Below are positions 1 to 5,318 of a stretch of DNA of 7,091 bases, piece by piece (positions within the stretch are counted from its first letter, which is position 1; the number at the start of each line of letters is the position of its first letter). The notes below the pieces were generated by a model. It was not told the origin of the DNA, ran no database searches, and saw only the letters and a list, made by a program, of their open reading frames with translations. Source of the stretch: Candidatus Eiseniibacteriota bacterium (lineage in GTDB: Bacteria > Eisenbacteria > RBG-16-71-46); the NCBI GenBank assembly GCA_023249815.1, contig JAHFBX010000149.1:1-7091 (forward strand), read 5' to 3'. The position numbers and the translations under genes are program-made.

Positions 1-165
1 CCGGCGGCGGAGACGGCCTCCGCGCGCGAGTTCACGGCGATCCGGAGCGAGCAGGGACTGCCCGTGGAGTCGCGCATGAGTGAGCCGTCCGGTCGGGCAT
101 TCCAACGCCCGGACGCCGTCCGGCTCGCGTTCGACTACCTGTCGCGCCGGCTGAAGCGGCCCTGA
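1..165 (+). CDS. C-terminal fragment of an unrecognised protein (5' end outside window)
   Basis: An open frame runs from the first base to a TGA at 163-165 and encodes the last 54 residues of a protein. The fragment is rich in Arg, Glu and Ala. It finishes with an amphipathic-looking segment (AVRLAFDYLSRRLKRP) typical of a C-terminal helix. No catalytic motif or known domain is recognisable and the start is missing, so no function is given. Codon choice (G/C in most third positions) matches the downstream genes, which supports real coding. It is on the same strand as the chaperone gene at 360, but the 194-base gap and the promoter-like sequence in it suggest separate transcription. Confidence 0.6.
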   Translation, partial: PAAETASAREFTAIRSEQGLPVESRMSEPSGRAFQRPDAVRLAFDYLSRRLKRP

Positions 166-359
166 GCACCCGCCGAACGGGCGGCGCGCACGCGGCCCCG
201 GTCAGCCCCGCGTCAACTCGCACGCCGGTCGCCGGCAATCGGGCGGCGGGTCTTGACGCCTCGCGCACGCCACTCCTACGCTCGTTGCCGCACTTTCGCT
301 TGGCCTACCCTTCCGCGCTCCCCCGCCCCGCCCGCCGCCCGGCATGCCCGAGGACTTTC
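166..359 (+). promoter_or_regulatory. Intergenic spacer with candidate sigma70-type promoter for the chaperone gene
   Basis: The spacer holds TTGACG at 253-258 (five of six matches to the -35 consensus) and TACGCT at 277-282 (three of six to the -10 consensus) with an 18-base gap. This predicts transcription starting near 289 and a leader of about 70 bases. Two short GC hairpins lie upstream: CCGCC/GGCGG at 170-174/180-184, just after the previous stop codon, and GCCGG/CCGGC at 224-228/232-236. Neither has a T-tract, so they are weak terminator candidates for the upstream gene. The promoter call rests on consensus matching only. Confidence 0.35.
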
Positions 360-2225
360 ATGAAGCGTCTCGCGACCCGCTCGCTGCCGATTTGCCTCTC
401 GCTCGTCCTCGTCGGAGCCAGCACGGCGCCGCTCGCTTCGCATGCCCAGGACAGTCGGCCTCACCCCCCTTCGCGCCCCGCCGCCGGCACGCCGACCCCC
501 GTGGACCCGAACAAGCCTGTCCCGGGCAAGTTCACGCACCCCAAGCTCAGGGGCTGGATCAACGACGTGCCCGACACTGGCCAGTTCCTGCCGGATTCGG
601 TGTGGCTGCTGCGCGTGGGGCCGCGCGTGACCACGGTGGGCACGTACGTCAGCCAATGGTACTCGTCGTATCCGGAGTACCGACCGCCGCAGGACAGCAC
701 CGGGCGCGTCAAGTTCCTGCAGAACCTGCTCAACCGCGACGTGCTTGGCCTGACCGCGCTCGAGCAGAACCGTCCGCTCTCGTTCGAAGACCGGCTCGCG
801 CTCCGCGAGGTACGCCAGCGCTCGCTCGCGAACGCCGTCTACCAGCGCTTCGTACGCGACTCGGTCACGGTGAGCGAGGCCGAGGTGCGTTCGCTGTGGG
901 AGACCTACAAATGGTTGCAGCGCTTCCGGCACATCCTCGTGGCCGACCGGACCGCCGCCGAGCGCGTGCGCCGCGAGCTCATCTCGGGCCGCATCCAGTG
1001 GTCGGTCGCGGTGAAGAAGTATTCCATCGCCACGAACGACAAGGGACCGGACGGTGAGCTGGGCTGGGCGCGTCGTGACCAGCTCGACACAGAGATCGCG
1101 TATCACACCTACGGCCTGAAGCCCGGCGAGACGTCACAGCCCGTGCAGGACCGAGAGGGCTGGCACATCGTGCAGTCGATCGAGCGGAAGTCCGAACCGC
1201 CGCCGTCCTATGAGGCCCTCTCCCGGACGCTTCGCGACCAGATCGCCGGCTTCAAGGCCGGCGCACGCTCCGAGCGGCTGCTGGCCCTGCTCCGCGAGCG
1301 TATCGGCATGCGTTACGACACCGCGAACGTGGTGTTCGCCGCCACCCGGTTCGGCGAATCCGTCAAGGTGAAGCAGGAGCCCATGGCGGCCACGTTCGAG
1401 ATCGACGGCACGGTGCCCGAGGTGGCCGAGGCGGACACCTCGCGCATCCTCGCCCGGTGGAAGGACGGCGGGCGCTTCTCGTTGCACGACCTGCTCCACG
1501 CCTACAGTGACATCCCGCCGTTGCTCCGGCCGGCGCTGAATCGCGAGGATGCCGTGTTCAGCTTCGTCGAGACGACCGTGCTCGAGCCCACCATCGCCGA
1601 GTACGGCGCCGAGAAGGGCCTCGAGCAAGACCCCCTCGTGGCGGAACCCATGCGCTCGAAGCGCGAGGAGCGCCTGGTCGAGCATCTCTACCAGGATTCC
1701 GTGGGCACGCGCGTGTGGGTGAGCAAGGAAGAGCGCCGCGCCTACTACCAGAAGAACCTGCCGCAGTTCTTCACCTATCCCAGCGTGCGCTTCGCGGCGA
1801 TCGCGCGCGACAGCAAGGCCGGTGTGGACTCCGTGGAGCGGGCACTCCGCTCGGGCGTCTCGGCCGTCGCACTGCTCGCGGCGGACAGCGCGGCGGGACG
1901 CGTCTCCGGGAGCGTGCAGTCTCGCCACCAGGGCGAGCAGGGCGCCTACCACAAGGCGCTGTTCGAGGAGATGCGGCCCAGCGACGTGCAGGTACGCGGG
2001 CCGGACAGGAACGGCGACTACGTCATCATCCAGCTCCTGTCCTACGACGGCGGACGCCAGCTGTCGTACGAGGAGAGCGAGACCATGATCGACGAGTCGC
2101 TGCAGAACATGAAAGCTGACGCGGCGCTCCAAGCCATGATCGAGCGGCAGCGGAAGAAGTACTCGATCGCCTGGCGGCCCGAGCTGGTCATGCTCATCAA
2201 GCTGGTGGACCCGACGCTCGACTGA
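360..2225 (+). CDS. Exported SurA/PpiC-type peptidyl-prolyl cis-trans isomerase with a duplicated N+parvulin unit
   Basis: This 621-residue protein is probably a periplasmic foldase/chaperone for exported proteins. The ATG at 360 is chosen because GAGGA at 350-354 sits five bases upstream and because it opens a signal peptide (basic MKRLATR, hydrophobic core, cleavage near S-H-A-Q at about residue 28-30). The frame stays open upstream to a TTG at 285, which would bury the signal. A Pro-rich linker follows (about 35-60). Residues about 90-185 resemble a SurA_N helical segment. Residues 188-275 are a parvulin domain: RHILV (H191), GELGW, LKPGETSQPV and GWHIV (H269), the usual conserved histidines. 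Residues about 365-470 and 470-562 repeat this order: VWVSKEERRAYY mirrors VTVSEAEVRSLW, and AYHKALFEEMRPSDVQV mirrors the AYHTYGLKPGETSQPV segment. The second parvulin lacks both histidines and the GELGW motif. E. coli SurA has two parvulins but one N domain, so the symbol is withheld. PPIase assignment is strong; the client range is unknown. Confidence 0.88.
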   Translation: MKRLATRSLPICLSLVLVGASTAPLASHAQDSRPHPPSRPAAGTPTPVDPNKPVPGKFTHPKLRGWINDVPDTGQFLPDSVWLLRVGPRVTTVGTYVSQWYSSYPEYRPPQDSTGRVKFLQNLLNRDVLGLTALEQNRPLSFEDRLALREVRQRSLANAVYQRFVRDSVTVSEAEVRSLWETYKWLQRFRHILVADRTAAERVRRELISGRIQWSVAVKKYSIATNDKGPDGELGWARRDQLDTEIAYHTYGLKPGETSQPVQDREGWHIVQSIERKSEPPPSYEALSRTLRDQIAGFKAGARSERLLALLRERIGMRYDTANVVFAATRFGESVKVKQEPMAATFEIDGTVPEVAEADTSRILARWKDGGRFSLHDLLHAYSDIPPLLRPALNREDAVFSFVETTVLEPTIAEYGAEKGLEQDPLVAEPMRSKREERLVEHLYQDSVGTRVWVSKEERRAYYQKNLPQFFTYPSVRFAAIARDSKAGVDSVERALRSGVSAVALLAADSAAGRVSGSVQSRHQGEQGAYHKALFEEMRPSDVQVRGPDRNGDYVIIQLLSYDGGRQLSYEESETMIDESLQNMKADAALQAMIERQRKKYSIAWRPELVMLIKLVDPTLD

Positions 2226-2227
2226 GT

Positions 2228-2251
2228 CCCGGTCGTGCTCGAGACGACGGG
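2228..2251. terminator. Hairpin between convergent genes, possible bidirectional terminator
   Basis: Starting three bases after the chaperone stop codon, CCC plus GTCGT (2228-2236, with one bulged G at 2231) pairs with ACGAC plus GGG (2244-2251) around a seven-base loop. This makes an 8-bp imperfect stem. It lies in the 43-base gap between the chaperone end (2225) and the end of the convergent minus-strand gene (2269), so it could stop transcription from both sides. There is no clear T-run on either side, which weakens the call for intrinsic termination. Confidence 0.35.
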
Positions 2252-2268
2252 CCGCCGGATGCGCGCCG

Positions 2269-3195
2269 CTATCGCCGCGTCGGTGTCTTGGGTTTCCAAG
2301 CCGGCACGCGCGGGCCCATGAACGGCCCACAAGCGGTGGCCGGGGCCGAGTAGCTCACGAAGCGTTCGCCGCGCGCCACGCGCGGCTCGTCCTTCGGTCC
2401 GAATGCCAGCGTCGCCGAAGCCCACTCGACGCACACCGGGCGGTCGCAGCCGGCGAGCGCGCGATCGGGGTGGTGCTTGAGGATCACGCGGCAGAGCGTG
2501 TAGAGCGAATCGCTGTCCACCGTGCCCGAGATCTCGAACGGCACCGCGAACACCATGCGGAGCCGCGCGCGACTCGGCGTGCGGTCGAGGATGATGAACC
2601 CCTGCCCGGCCGATCGGAACGGTTGCGGCCAGCCAAAGTCAGGGCTACCTCCCCACTCCGCGCGCAGGCTGCCAGGATTCTTCCCGCCCTTCCCCTCCAT
2701 GTGCCACCAGGGGCCCAGCGTGTCGGTTCCCGTGGCGTGGAACACGAGTTCGCCGGTGAAGCCATTGAAGCGCTCGGCGTCGCGACCGAGCTTCACCGAG
2801 AGGAACAGCGTGTCCGCCACGGTGGAATCATCGCACGCCGGCATGCGCGAGCGGGCCGAGCGCCTGCTCCCCCAGGGTGCGTTCCACGCGAGGTAGAGCT
2901 GCGCGTTGTCGGCGCGCGCACCGCCGCGGCTCTTCACCACGCTGTCGGCACGCGTCAACACGCGCTGGAATCCGCCGGGTTCGCGAAGGACGCGGGCGAG
3001 ACTGTCGGACGTGCCCGCCGTGGCCGCCCCGTCCTTCGAGGCGTGCGCCACGGGCGGGGGCGCCGGTGATCGGTCCGCGGCGAACGCACATGAACCGAGC
3101 GCGCCCATCCCCAGGAGCACCGCGAGTGACCGGCGTGCGAGTCCTGCGCGGCTCGGAAGTGTCCGGCGGAGGGTGCTGTAGGACGAGTCGATCAA
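2269..3195 (-). CDS. Diverged secreted/lipoprotein paralogue of the WW / GCxxPxC family (third gene of cluster)
   Basis: This is a 308-residue exported protein of unknown function. The start is a TTG (3193-3195) with GGGAG five bases upstream (3201-3205); the only early ATG (residue 30) would cut the signal peptide in half. The signal sequence ends LGSC (33-36), a lipobox-like site that would make C36 lipidated; cleavage after F-A-A (about 40) is the alternative. A low-complexity Ala/Ser/Pro and charged region (about 40-95) is extra relative to its neighbours. From about residue 98 it aligns with the two genes upstream: LYLAW (100-104), a Cys at 121, G-x-E-L-V (148-151), TDTLGPWW (157-164), RLRMVFAVPF (211-220), LCRVIL (234-239) and GCDRPVC (249-255). 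The C-terminal tail is degenerate (CGPFMGPRVPAWKPKTPTRR), with none of the WGxVKALYR ending of the other two. It follows the middle gene by 58 bases on the same strand and may be cotranscribed. The reading frame is intact. Confidence 0.8.
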   Translation of the reverse strand: MIDSSYSTLRRTLPSRAGLARRSLAVLLGMGALGSCAFAADRSPAPPPVAHASKDGAATAGTSDSLARVLREPGGFQRVLTRADSVVKSRGGARADNAQLYLAWNAPWGSRRSARSRMPACDDSTVADTLFLSVKLGRDAERFNGFTGELVFHATGTDTLGPWWHMEGKGGKNPGSLRAEWGGSPDFGWPQPFRSAGQGFIILDRTPSRARLRMVFAVPFEISGTVDSDSLYTLCRVILKHHPDRALAGCDRPVCVEWASATLAFGPKDEPRVARGERFVSYSAPATACGPFMGPRVPAWKPKTPTRR

Positions 3196-3200
3196 CGTGG

Positions 3201-3205
3201 CTCCC
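3201..3205 (-). promoter_or_regulatory. Ribosome binding site fixing a TTG start
   Basis: On the minus strand GGGAG lies five bases before the TTG at 3193-3195. It is the main reason to place the start of the third cluster gene there rather than at an internal ATG or GTG inside the signal peptide. Confidence 0.55.
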
Positions 3206-3253
3206 GGTAGCGGATGGCGGAGGTGGTGGAGTGGGCTGGGACGGTGAACCGCG

Positions 3254-4012
3254 TCATCGATAGAGCGCCTTCACGGCACCCCACGTGGCGCGTTTCAAGG
3301 GCACGGACTGGCAGTTGGCACCGACGCCGCCCTGCCATTGCACCATGTTGGAGCCCGCAGATTCTGCCACGGTGAGCAGCACCTGTTCCACGCTCGAGCC
3401 TGGCAGCCGGCGGATCAGGAGCGAGTTGAACACGAAGCAGGCCGGCGTCGAACAGCCGGCGCAGTCGGGTGTCTTGTTCGTACGCAGGAGCACGCGGCAG
3501 ACCGTGTAGGGTACGAGTGCGTCCAGCGCGGGCGCGTCTTGGGACAACGAGCCGGCCGCCACGAGCAACCTTCCATGACGGCCATTGTTCCCGGGCTGCC
3601 CCGGCAGCCAGCCCTGGAACACGGCGGTACCCGCGCTGGCCCATGTGTCCACGCAGCTGCCCGCGAGCGAGGCGTCCGCAGACCAGCCGCCGGCGCGACA
3701 GCCCGCGGGATCCATGCGCCACCAATCGGGCAGCGGATCTGCGTCCACGTCCACGTCGATCACCAGCTCCATCGCGAGCACGCTGTCGACGGGTGTCGCG
3801 AGCGTGAACGATGGGAAGAGCGGGAGCGTCGTGGTGTTGACCTGGCAGCCGAACGACTGGGTCGCGAACCCGCCCCCGCCGGGTGGCCGGCAATCCTGCC
3901 AGGCGATGCTGATGCCCTGGGCTCGGGCCGGGGTCACGGCGAGGAGCCCGATCAGCGCCCCGAGGAGGAGGGCGACTCCCGGCCACGCCGGGCGGGAGGT
4001 GGCTATGTGCAT
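3254..4012 (-). CDS. Secreted cysteine-rich protein, WW / CxGCxxPxC family with WGxVKALYR tail (second gene of cluster)
   Basis: This 252-residue exported protein is of unrecognised family. The ATG at 4010-4012 is chosen because it opens a clean signal peptide (hydrophobic core about 12-26, cleavage after ARA at 29-31). The frame extends upstream to about 4183 without stops, but that part is Arg/Ala-rich, overlaps the previous gene and precedes the signal. The ribosome site is weak (GAAG, eight bases upstream). The mature part begins GISIAWQDC (33-41), then FGC (54-56), ELVIDVDVDADPLPDWW (82-98), several Cys (105, 120), a Gly/Asn-rich stretch with GRHGRLL (144-150), TVCRVLL (170-176), CAGCSTPAC (184-192) and FVFNSLLI (193-200). 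It ends MVQWQGGVGANCQ, then TWGAVKALYR. Nine Cys in the exported part suggest disulfide bonds or metal binding; which of these is not decided by sequence. It lies downstream of a paralogue and a strong hairpin, and 58 bases before the third copy. Confidence 0.85.
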   Translation of the reverse strand: MHIATSRPAWPGVALLLGALIGLLAVTPARAQGISIAWQDCRPPGGGGFATQSFGCQVNTTTLPLFPSFTLATPVDSVLAMELVIDVDVDADPLPDWWRMDPAGCRAGGWSADASLAGSCVDTWASAGTAVFQGWLPGQPGNNGRHGRLLVAAGSLSQDAPALDALVPYTVCRVLLRTNKTPDCAGCSTPACFVFNSLLIRRLPGSSVEQVLLTVAESAGSNMVQWQGGVGANCQSVPLKRATWGAVKALYR

Positions 4013-4059
4013 GCCATGAGCTTCGCACGCCGGGACGCCTTCGGCACACCCCGAACGAA

Positions 4060-4090
4060 GCGGCGCCCGTCCGCGAGTGACGGGCGCCGC
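4060..4090 (-). terminator. Strong intrinsic-type terminator hairpin after the first cluster gene
   Basis: Positions 4060-4071 and 4079-4090 form a perfect 12-bp GC-rich stem (arm GCGGCGCCCGTC and its complement) with a seven-base loop. On the minus strand it starts 22 bases after the TAA of the first cluster gene (ends 4113) and is followed by TTCGTT, a short T-rich tail. It most likely terminates or attenuates transcription before the second gene. No clear promoter for the second gene is visible in 4013-4059, so partial read-through may be how it is expressed. Confidence 0.7.
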
Positions 4091-4112
4091 AAGGTTCGAG
4101 ACTGGTGCGGGC

Positions 4113-4889
4113 TTAGCGGTAGAGCGCCTTGACCGAGCCCCAGGTGACATTCTTCGTGGGCACGAGCTGGCAGTTGGGTCCAACGCCCTGCCAGGTCACG
4201 ATGTCGCTGCCGGCGGCCGCGCCACCGGAGATCGTGCGGTTGCCGGCGCCCGTGTTCGTGGTGACCTTGATCGAGTTGAGCACGATGCAGATCGGCTCAT
4301 TGCACCCCGTGCAGGCGCCCGTGCCGACGGTCTTCGTGTTGTTGATCGAGATATTGGCGCTGAAGTACTCCGAGGCTTGCGTGAGATCCTGGAGGCCGGC
4401 CAGAGGTACGGCGAACGCGAGCTTCAGGCGTCGGTGCTGTCCCAGCGTCACCGAGGGATCGATGGTCCAGCCGTTGCCCGGGTCGGAGGTGTACGCGCCG
4501 ACGCCCCCCGCGGACTGGCCCTGCGCCCAGTCCACGCACACGAGGTTGTTCGCGTCGGCGATCGAGTTCGAGCCGAGCGCGGTCTGACGACAGGTTCCGA
4601 TATCACGGAACTGCCACCAGAGCGGGACCGGATCCGTCGCGGAGAGAATATCCACCACCGTCTCGGTACCCGAGACCGCCCCCAATTGAAGGGTGTCGAG
4701 CACGAACGACGTCACGAGCAGGTTCGTGCCCGCGTTGGACGCGCAGGCGAACGTTCGATTCCTGCTGGCCGAGGGATTCTCGCCGAAGCAGGTGGACCAC
4801 GAGATATTGACGCCGCCGACGGCGAAGGCGGAAGAGGCTGCGCAGAGCATGGCCGCGGCCACACCCAGACCGAGTAGCAAACGCTTCAT
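4113..4889 (-). CDS. Secreted cysteine-rich protein, WW / CxGCxxPxC family with WGxVKALYR tail (first gene of cluster)
   Basis: This 258-residue exported protein is of unrecognised family. The start ATG (4887-4889) has a strong GGAGG at 4899-4903 with nine bases of spacing. It opens a standard signal peptide (MKRLLLG, Ala-rich core, cleavage after AFA at 21-23). The mature chain begins VNISWSTC (27-34), then FACASN (47-52), TETVVD (75-80), TDPVPLWW (85-92), GTC (98-100), VCVDW (117-121), HRRLKLAFAVPL (152-163), SANISINN (177-184), CTGCNEPIC (193-201) and IVLNSIKV (202-209). It finishes with SDIVTWQGVGPNCQLVP and TWGSVKALYR. Eight Cys in the exported part suit a disulfide-stabilised fold. Segments of alternating hydrophobic residues suggest a beta-rich domain, which is inference. 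It has the best translation signals of the three paralogues and is followed by a hairpin, so it may be the most highly expressed. It aligns over most of its length with the second gene, and more weakly with the third. Confidence 0.87.
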   Translation of the reverse strand: MKRLLLGLGVAAAMLCAASSAFAVGGVNISWSTCFGENPSASRNRTFACASNAGTNLLVTSFVLDTLQLGAVSGTETVVDILSATDPVPLWWQFRDIGTCRQTALGSNSIADANNLVCVDWAQGQSAGGVGAYTSDPGNGWTIDPSVTLGQHRRLKLAFAVPLAGLQDLTQASEYFSANISINNTKTVGTGACTGCNEPICIVLNSIKVTTNTGAGNRTISGGAAAGSDIVTWQGVGPNCQLVPTKNVTWGSVKALYR

Positions 4890-4898
4890 GAGCAGGAA

Positions 4899-4903
4899 CC
4901 TCC
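4899..4903 (-). promoter_or_regulatory. Strong Shine-Dalgarno for the first cluster gene
   Basis: GGAGG on the minus strand, nine bases before the ATG at 4889. It decides between this start and an in-frame upstream ATG at about 4952, which would put 21 extra residues before the signal peptide. Confidence 0.7.
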
Positions 4904-5154
4904 GTTCAGAGCAGACGACGAGTCCGCCTCTGGGGCATGGCTCAACGAGCACTCCAGCCCTTCCGTGGACTCAAGCGCCCGGGCGGGAGTTCCCGGTCGC
5001 GTGGGTGACAGGCGAGAGAGTAGCGAGGTCGAACATTCGCGCAAGCGAAAAGTGTGACCACCGACAAGCTCCCGCGATCGCTGTTCTCGGCAGACCTGCG
5101 CGCGAACACGAGTGAAATGGCGCACCACCGCTGCGGCCGCGGTCCCCGCGCGAG

Positions 5155-5176
5155 TCATGCTCCATGTGGAGCATGA
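5155..5176. repeat. Perfect inverted repeat (10-bp arms, 2-base centre)
   Basis: TCATGCTCCA at 5155-5164 is followed by two bases and its exact reverse complement TGGAGCATGA at 5167-5176. The spacing is too tight for a stable RNA hairpin loop, which makes a dimeric-protein operator more natural than a terminator. It lies about 265 bases upstream of the first cluster gene and 58 bases from the intron 3' end. It is not part of the ribozyme as mapped here. No regulator gene is in the window. Confidence 0.6.
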
Positions 5177-5206
5177 TGTCCGCATCCGTCTCGCGAATGC
5201 ACTTCT

Positions 5207-5230
5207 GCCTGCTCCCGGGAGAGAACAGGC
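5207..5230. repeat. Inverted repeat beside the intron 3' junction
   Basis: GCCTG (5207-5211) and CAGGC (5226-5230) flank the exact palindrome CTCCCGGGAG (5212-5221). Together they can fold as an imperfect hairpin that ends three bases from the inferred intron/3'-exon junction at 5233/5234. It may be part of the recognition site of the intron or simply a terminator-like element of the interrupted locus. Confidence 0.4.
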
Positions 5231-5233
5231 ATC

Positions 5234-5276
5234 ATCGGGATAGGGGGTAGCGGGTTCGTCCCGCTACGCCCCTCCC
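5234..5276 (-). ncRNA. Group II intron domain VI with branch-point A
   Basis: On the minus strand GTAGCGGG (5267-5260) pairs with CCCGCTAC (5254-5247) around ACGAA. Below it GGGG (5272-5269) pairs with CCCC (5246-5243), then A5273 with T5242, leaving A5241 unpaired opposite the stem, followed by partial pairing of 5274-5276 with 5238-5240. A5241 is the expected lariat branch nucleotide. Confidence 0.8.
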
Positions 5277-5277
5277 A

Positions 5278-5312
5278 CACCACCGGACAGGCGGGTCCGC
5301 ATCCGGCGGTTC
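5278..5312 (-). ncRNA. Group II intron domain V (catalytic hairpin)
   Basis: The minus strand from 5311 reads ACCGCCGGA, which pairs with TCCGGTGGT ending at 5278 (one G-T pair). This gives the nine-base-pair lower helix of domain V. The CGC catalytic triad is at 5308-5306. The upper part is a short GCG/CGC stem closed by a GACC loop. Compared with the form I recall for this intron lineage (loop GAAC and an A pairing with the first U of the upper helix), there appear to be two A-to-C changes, one in the loop and one creating a mismatch. Confidence 0.8.
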
Positions 5313-5318
5313 GATGGT

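Larger units (their letters stand above)
4890..5233. other. 344-base gap between the secreted-protein cluster and the intron; no convincing gene
   Basis: Short open frames exist here on the minus strand (for example about 4971-5174 and 4886-5185), but they have no ribosome site, no recognisable domain and Arg/Ser-rich composition typical of chance frames in GC-rich DNA. The region must hold the promoter of the first cluster gene. The best minus-strand candidate I can see is TTGCGC (5039-5044), 16 bases, then TACTCT (5017-5022), only three of six matches at the -35 site, so it is weak. The region also holds the palindrome at 5155-5176 and the inverted repeat at 5207-5230. Being the 3' flank of the intron, it may contain part of an interrupted locus, but no coding continuation is clear. 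Confidence 0.5.

Noticed and set aside
276..1106. Minus-strand open frame of 276 codons antisense to the chaperone start
   Set aside because: Arg-rich antisense shadow of a well supported coding region that has a signal peptide and parvulin motifs.
1134..2330. Minus-strand open frame of 398 codons antisense to the chaperone
   Set aside because: His/Arg/Leu-rich shadow of the plus-strand PPIase gene; no motif and no ribosome site.
3338..4132. Plus-strand open frame antisense to the second secreted gene
   Set aside because: No domain and Arg/His/Gly-rich. The minus-strand frame has a signal peptide and a paralogue.
4013..4183. N-terminal extension of the second secreted gene up to about 4183
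   Set aside because: It would overlap the first gene and the hairpin, and would bury the signal peptide behind 57 Arg/Ala-rich residues.
4077..4877. Plus-strand open frame antisense to the first secreted gene
   Set aside because: Arg/Gly/Asp-rich shadow. The opposite strand has the signal peptide, GGAGG and conserved motifs.
4971..5174. Minus-strand short frame that could be the coding 3' exon of a gene interrupted by the intron
   Set aside because: The first residues look mildly protein-like, but the rest is low-information, there is no family match, and the 5' exon is not visible to test continuity.
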